Assembly: GCF_014696625.1 (NCBI RefSeq)
Contig: NZ_JACJQL010000057.1
Span: 1 to 36,591, forward strand
Direction of reading: 5' to 3'
Source of the DNA: Nostoc parmelioides FACHB-3921
Lineage (GTDB): Bacteria; Cyanobacteriota; Cyanobacteriia; Cyanobacteriales; Nostocaceae
Length of the DNA stretch: 36,591 bases
The notes beneath the pieces were generated by a model, which saw only the letters and a program-made list of their open reading frames with translations, was not told the origin of the DNA and searched no databases. Shown in pieces: positions 32,974 through 36,591 of the stretch (position 1 is the first letter of the stretch; the number at the start of each line of letters is the position of its first letter). A program made the translations under genes and the position numbers.

Positions 32974-34200
32974 ATGAAGATATTACACATTAACCAGTCT
33001 GATACAGGCGGAGGAGCTGCGATCGCAGGTTATCGTCTCCATCAGGCATTATTAAAACAAGGGGTAGAATCCAAGCTGCTAGTTGGAAATACTAAAAATA
33101 GTAATAAACTTGTGGCAGATATTCCTCGAAACCGCTTTATTGAGAATCAGTTTTCTCGTTTTACTTGGCGTATCGGTCTTCACCATATTAATCACATTAG
33201 CAGCTTTGATATCCCAAGACATAGCTTTTATAAGGAAGCTGACTGCCTTAACTTTCATAACCTGCATACAGCATACTTCAGTTACTTAGCTATACCCAAG
33301 CTAACAAAAGAAAAACCTGCTGTATTTACACTTCATGATATGTGGAGTTTTACTGGACACTGTGTTTACAGCTATGACTGCGATCGCTGGAAAATAGGCT
33401 GTGGAAAGTGTCCGTATCCCAATACCTATCCAAAAATCGGCTTAGATAATACCCATCTGGAATGGAAGCTAAAAAATTGGGTTTATGGTAACTCCCATAT
33501 AACCATAGTGACTCTCAGCAAATGGTTAACTGAGCAAGCAAAACAAAGTATGCTTAATCAGAAACTAATTGTCCATATACCAAATGGAATTGATATAGAT
33601 GCTTATCAACCTCTAGACGCAAAGAAATGTAGGGAGATATTAGGTATTTCACCCAATCAAAAAGTTCTAATGTTTGGTGCCGAGAGCCTTAATGATTACC
33701 GTAAAGGTGGAGATTTATTGATAAAAATTCTACAAAAATTACCTCAAAATTTAAAACCAGAAATACTATTGCTGACTTTGGGACACTGTTCTGAAAAAAT
33801 TACGGATTTGCTAGGAATAGCAACTTTAAGCCTTGGCTACATTAGTAGCGATCGCCTGAAATCAATAGCCTATTCTGCTGCTGACTTATTTATTTTTCCC
33901 ACCCGTGCTGATAATCTACCCCTGGTACTACAAGAAAGTATGGCGTGCAGTACACCGATGGTATCCTTTAACATTGGTGGTGTACCTGATTTGGTACGTC
34001 CAGGGATAACTGGCTACTTAGCCAAGCCAGAAGATACACAGGATTTTTGCAACGGTATTGTACAATTGCTCGAAGATGTGCATTTACGGCAAACAATGGG
34101 TGAAAACGGTCGGGCAATAGCAATCAATGAATATTCACTAGAGTTACAAGCAAAACGATATATCGAAGTATACGAAAAAGTGTTGCAATCGTCTAAGTAG
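32974..34200 (+). CDS. GT4 family glycosyltransferase
   Basis: The 408-aa GT-B enzyme starts MKILHINQSDTGGGAAIAGY, the acceptor-side glycine-rich loop. Its donor-side motif is FPTRADNLPLVLQESMACST (about 309-328), followed by PMVSFNIGGVPDLVRPGITG. A four-cysteine segment (CVYSYDCDRWKIGCGKC, about 130-146) is notable and may bind metal or form a structural loop. Related proteins are retaining sugar transferases in polysaccharide and cell-wall synthesis. Sugar and linkage are unknown. It stands 71 bp after the HAD gene. Confidence 0.88.
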   Translation: MKILHINQSDTGGGAAIAGYRLHQALLKQGVESKLLVGNTKNSNKLVADIPRNRFIENQFSRFTWRIGLHHINHISSFDIPRHSFYKEADCLNFHNLHTAYFSYLAIPKLTKEKPAVFTLHDMWSFTGHCVYSYDCDRWKIGCGKCPYPNTYPKIGLDNTHLEWKLKNWVYGNSHITIVTLSKWLTEQAKQSMLNQKLIVHIPNGIDIDAYQPLDAKKCREILGISPNQKVLMFGAESLNDYRKGGDLLIKILQKLPQNLKPEILLLTLGHCSEKITDLLGIATLSLGYISSDRLKSIAYSAADLFIFPTRADNLPLVLQESMACSTPMVSFNIGGVPDLVRPGITGYLAKPEDTQDFCNGIVQLLEDVHLRQTMGENGRAIAINEYSLELQAKRYIEVYEKVLQSSK

Positions 34201-34392
34201 CATGAGGCGATACTTACCGTCGATACAGCTAAGCTTTAAATTTTACCATTTAAATTTTGCCAAAATTTTTACAATTTAATGACTTACTTAAATTATTCTT
34301 GGTTTTAACTAAAAATTACGAAAAACACCGTTAATATCATTTCCTCTAAATTAGCGGGCATGACATAAAGTATTAATTAGATTGATTGAATT

Positions 34393-35211
34393 ATGATGGA
34401 TATCACATATCCCAAAGTAACTATAGTTACAGTTGTTAGAAATGGTGAAAAGGTTATTGAAAAAACAATCAAAAGCGTAATTAATCAAAATTACCCTAAC
34501 TTAGAATATATAGTTGTCGATGGTGATTCTCAGGATGATACGAAATCAATTATTCTAAAGTATAGTCAGTACATTAGTAAGTATATTAGTGAACCTGACA
34601 GTGGAATTTATGATGCGATGAACAAAGCAGCAAAACTAGCTTCAGGTGTTTGGATTAACTATATGAATGCAGGAGATTATTTTTATGCAAATGATTCTCT
34701 AAGTAGCCTAACTGAAGCTTTAAATAGTGACGCTGATGTAATTTTTGCTGGTGTTAAAGAAGTTTTGGTTGATGATTTAGAAACGCGATACTTCCATAAG
34801 ATGCCTAGACCTATAGTAGAGATTTGGCGTTATATGCCAATTTGTCATCAGGCTACTATGGTGAGGCTGTCTTGTCAGCAAGAGTATGGTTTTAATACAA
34901 GTTATATCTGGTGTGCCGACCATGATATGCTGGCACGTATGTATCGAGATAGTAAGAAATTTGTCAGTCAAGATGTTCTTTTTTGCGTTTTTGATTGCAG
35001 TGGTGGTAGTACCAGAGAAATTATGTTGTATATTAAGGAACGATGGAAACTTAGTAAGGGCTTAGTTCCCTTATATACCCGTTTAATTCAATATGGTGGT
35101 GAATGGATAAGTTGTAATATTTGGGGTAAATTGATCTCAATAATTAAATCATTTTTGCCAACATCAACAATAATAAAATTAAGAAGGTTACGCGGCACTG
35201 CTGGAATTTAA
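34393..35211 (+). CDS. GT2 family glycosyltransferase
   Basis: The 272-aa inverting enzyme has the GT-A start VTIVTVVRNGEKVIEKTIKS (about 9-28), the nucleotide-binding YIVVDGDSQDDT (about 45-56), SEPDSGIYDAMNKA (about 73-86) and the central WINYMNAGDYF (about 94-104). It resembles WcaA/WcaE-type transferases of exopolysaccharide clusters. Two ATG codons in a row open the gene; either may be used. A 192-bp AT-rich gap lies before it. Confidence 0.88.
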   Translation: MMDITYPKVTIVTVVRNGEKVIEKTIKSVINQNYPNLEYIVVDGDSQDDTKSIILKYSQYISKYISEPDSGIYDAMNKAAKLASGVWINYMNAGDYFYANDSLSSLTEALNSDADVIFAGVKEVLVDDLETRYFHKMPRPIVEIWRYMPICHQATMVRLSCQQEYGFNTSYIWCADHDMLARMYRDSKKFVSQDVLFCVFDCSGGSTREIMLYIKERWKLSKGLVPLYTRLIQYGGEWISCNIWGKLISIIKSFLPTSTIIKLRRLRGTAGI

Positions 35212-35332
35212 CAAGATTTGGGTGTAACTCAGTTGCTTAGGAAGCTATATCAACATCCGAAACTATTACTTGATAAAAGTAAAAACAGTTTTTATTACAA
35301 TTGACAATCTTGCTGTAGAGGCTAATATCTCA

Positions 35333-35509
35333 ATGACTCACTCAAGCAATATTGGCATTTATTTTTTCGCCAATTATGTTGTTTATGATTGGGCGATCGC
35401 TTTCCTTAACAGTTACCGCACCTTCAACCCAGATTTACGCCTGATTATGACTTCATTTAATGACCAGTGCGATCGCCTGCTCAAATTGAGTGATATTTAC
35501 AACAACTAA
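35333..35509 (+). pseudogene. N-terminal fragment of a glycosyltransferase-like gene
   Basis: The frame from ATG 35333 encodes 58 residues (MTHSSNIGIYFFANYVVYDW, then AIAFLNSYRTFNPDLRLIM...) and stops after SDIYNN. It reads like the first strand-helix-strand of a GT-A-like protein family (I recall a cyanobacterial ~300-residue family starting GIYFLAN...YD.AIAFL.S...), but the remaining ~240 residues are missing. The next gene starts 26 bp later. Two HIP1-like sites (GGCGATCGC at 35393, GCGATCGC at 35469) lie inside, whereas the neighbouring genes have few. A TTG 21 codons upstream is open but gives an unlikely N-terminus. Confidence 0.55.
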
Positions 35510-35535
35510 TACCCTCAAGTACAAGTTAAGCAAAA

Positions 35536-36498
35536 ATGAATAAAAAACCAACGATATTAGTGTACCCAAAACTACCGAGAACAGGTTTGGGTAATATGCT
35601 TTTTATTTGGGCTAACGCTGTTTTATTTTCTCATATAAATGATTGTCCGGTAGTTACTCCTAACTGGAATGTGAGTATATTTCGACTTGGACCATATTTA
35701 AGAGGTGAAAGATATAAAAGATTTTATGGAAACTTATTTTCGCCAAAAGGTTATTTTCCCACACTTAAGTATTGGCTAACAAAGTTAAAAAAAAGGCGAA
35801 TCATTTATAACCATAACATATCTCAATTAGAACTTAGTAACCTGGAAACTAAAGGAATAGAGTGTTATGTATTTATTTTTGATAGAATGATACGCTATGG
35901 CGACTGTTTCATGGATTTAAGAGAACATCAGTCTATAATTAAGCAGAAATTGTTTTCCAGTATTCGTCCATCCGTATATAAAGATATTGCTACTAATCAG
36001 GCACCTGAAATTGGCATTCATGTGAGGTTGTCAGACTTCAAAACTCTGAAGCCAGATGAAGATTTTGCTAGTGTCCCTACAGGCTTTATCCGCACTCCTA
36101 TGAGCTGGTACATCGGAGTTGTTTCTAAAATTCGTGAAATTGCTGGCTATAATGTCCCCGCTACCATCTTTTCCGATGGTTACGATCACGAAATGTCTGA
36201 ATTATTAAGTTTGCCAAATGTTTCTCGTTCACCCCATGCTTCAGCCCTATCTGATATGCTCACTTTGTCTAGGAGTAAAATTTTAATTGCTTCTCCGGGA
36301 AGTACTTTTAGTTGTTGGGCTTCTTATTTAGGGCAGTGTCCAACCATCTGGCATCCCCAGCGTTCTCATGCTTCAGTTTTAACCTCTGAAATTGGGCAAT
36401 CCGTCTTTGAAGGTAGTTTCGATCCGGAATCAACAACAGTTCCGGAGTTACTATCTATGAATATTAAGTCAGCATTTAATTCTTCTATCAGAATATAG
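35536..36498 (+). CDS. GT11-like alpha-1,2-fucosyltransferase family protein
   Basis: The 320-aa protein begins KLPRTGLGNMLFIWANAVLF (about 12-31), the N-terminal signature of fucosyltransferase-like GT-B proteins. It contains a donor-binding-like IGIHVRLSDF (H162, R164, D167). IFSDGYD (about 211-217) and SPGSTFSCWASYLG (about 254-267) correspond to the conserved motifs of GT11 proteins. The canonical HxRRxD pattern is altered (HVRLSDF), so the donor may not be GDP-fucose. Last gene of the polysaccharide run; a structured repeat follows at once. Confidence 0.75.
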   Translation: MNKKPTILVYPKLPRTGLGNMLFIWANAVLFSHINDCPVVTPNWNVSIFRLGPYLRGERYKRFYGNLFSPKGYFPTLKYWLTKLKKRRIIYNHNISQLELSNLETKGIECYVFIFDRMIRYGDCFMDLREHQSIIKQKLFSSIRPSVYKDIATNQAPEIGIHVRLSDFKTLKPDEDFASVPTGFIRTPMSWYIGVVSKIREIAGYNVPATIFSDGYDHEMSELLSLPNVSRSPHASALSDMLTLSRSKILIASPGSTFSCWASYLGQCPTIWHPQRSHASVLTSEIGQSVFEGSFDPESTTVPELLSMNIKSAFNSSIRI

Positions 36499-36588
36499 TG
36501 GGAGCGTGAGAACCCCTACGATTTATCGAGGGGATGAAACGCGACTCAAGGGGATTTATCCCCGTGTTTCCTCACTTACCACGCTGGT
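36499..36588. repeat. Nested hairpins resembling an IS200/IS605-type element end
   Basis: Directly after the last stop there are two hairpins: CCCCTACGA/TCGAGGGG (one bulged A, loop TTTA) near 36515-36535, and GGGGAT/TATCCCC near 36550-36562. Outer segments (AGCGTGAG near 36504 and CTCAC...ACGCT near 36573-36583) can pair around both. The GGGGATGAAAC after the first stem is the type of sequence found at the 3' ends of tnpB-bearing elements and their guide RNAs. No tnpB gene is upstream, so this would be a solo end or a remnant. Low confidence; the window ends 3 bp later. Confidence 0.35.
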
Positions 36589-36591
36589 TTT

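Noticed and set aside
36510..36591. CRISPR array start (GGGGATGAAAC resembles the end of a repeat)
   Set aside because: Only one copy is visible and no equally spaced repeat follows before the window ends.

Overview
The window is from a heterocyst-type filamentous cyanobacterium of the Nostoc/Anabaena group. The evidence is the density of HIP1 octamers (GCGATCGC) inside and outside genes, the many short tandem 7-8 bp repeats and palindromic intergenic repeats typical of that group, and the gene content (copper P1B-ATPase of the CtaA type, CYP110-like P450, Uma2 proteins, WD40 and GTPase genes, a Wzm/Wzt polysaccharide locus). I see no rRNA, tRNA or complete transposase gene. The species cannot be fixed from the sequence alone.

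Positions 1-10770 are a loose run of minus-strand genes: a 66-aa alpha-helical small protein, a CtaA-like copper ATPase, a 56-aa two-helix membrane peptide, a TM2 protein, a CPBP (CAAX-like) membrane protease with a long coiled-coil front, a secreted protein made of two almost identical cysteine-pair units, a membrane-anchored GTPase with DUF697, a Uma2 nuclease-like protein and a 116-aa hypothetical. A DMT/EamA permease follows on the plus strand (about 11000-11932). Upstream of it lies a perfect CIRCE operator on a TATAAT box, so this permease looks like part of the HrcA heat-shock regulon, an unexpected target.

Positions 11935-19059 (minus strand) look like a signalling and positioning block. 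It holds a membrane-anchored seven-blade WD40 protein with an N-terminal domain that may be related to the GTPase-associated (GAP1-like) family, a divergent membrane-anchored GTPase, a dual-specificity phosphatase, a secreted/membrane coiled-coil protein, and a translationally coupled ParA-type ATPase plus coiled-coil partner. The last pair resembles the carboxysome-positioning McdA/McdB system. A CYP110-like cytochrome P450 (19270-20631) is transcribed divergently.

Positions 20664-36498 are an exopolysaccharide or O-antigen-like locus. A Wzc/GumC-like chain-length regulator, with a tyrosine-kinase fold but no tyrosine tail, is on the minus strand. After a 1.1 kb gene-free region, about ten plus-strand genes follow: a GT4 glycosyltransferase, a zinc-finger-like protein, ABC permease (Wzm), Uma2, ABC ATPase with a C-terminal carbohydrate-recognition-like domain (Wzt), an EDD-motif glycosyltransferase, SAM methyltransferase, HAD/COG5610 fusion, GT4, GT2, a glycosyltransferase fragment, and a GT11-like fucosyltransferase. 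These would assemble, modify and export a polysaccharide by the ABC-transporter route. The last 90 bases hold two nested hairpins resembling the end of an IS200/IS605-type element.

The observations I would follow first are the CIRCE-controlled permease, the WD40/GTPase/phosphatase block, the probable McdAB pair, and the Uma2 gene between the two halves of an ABC exporter.
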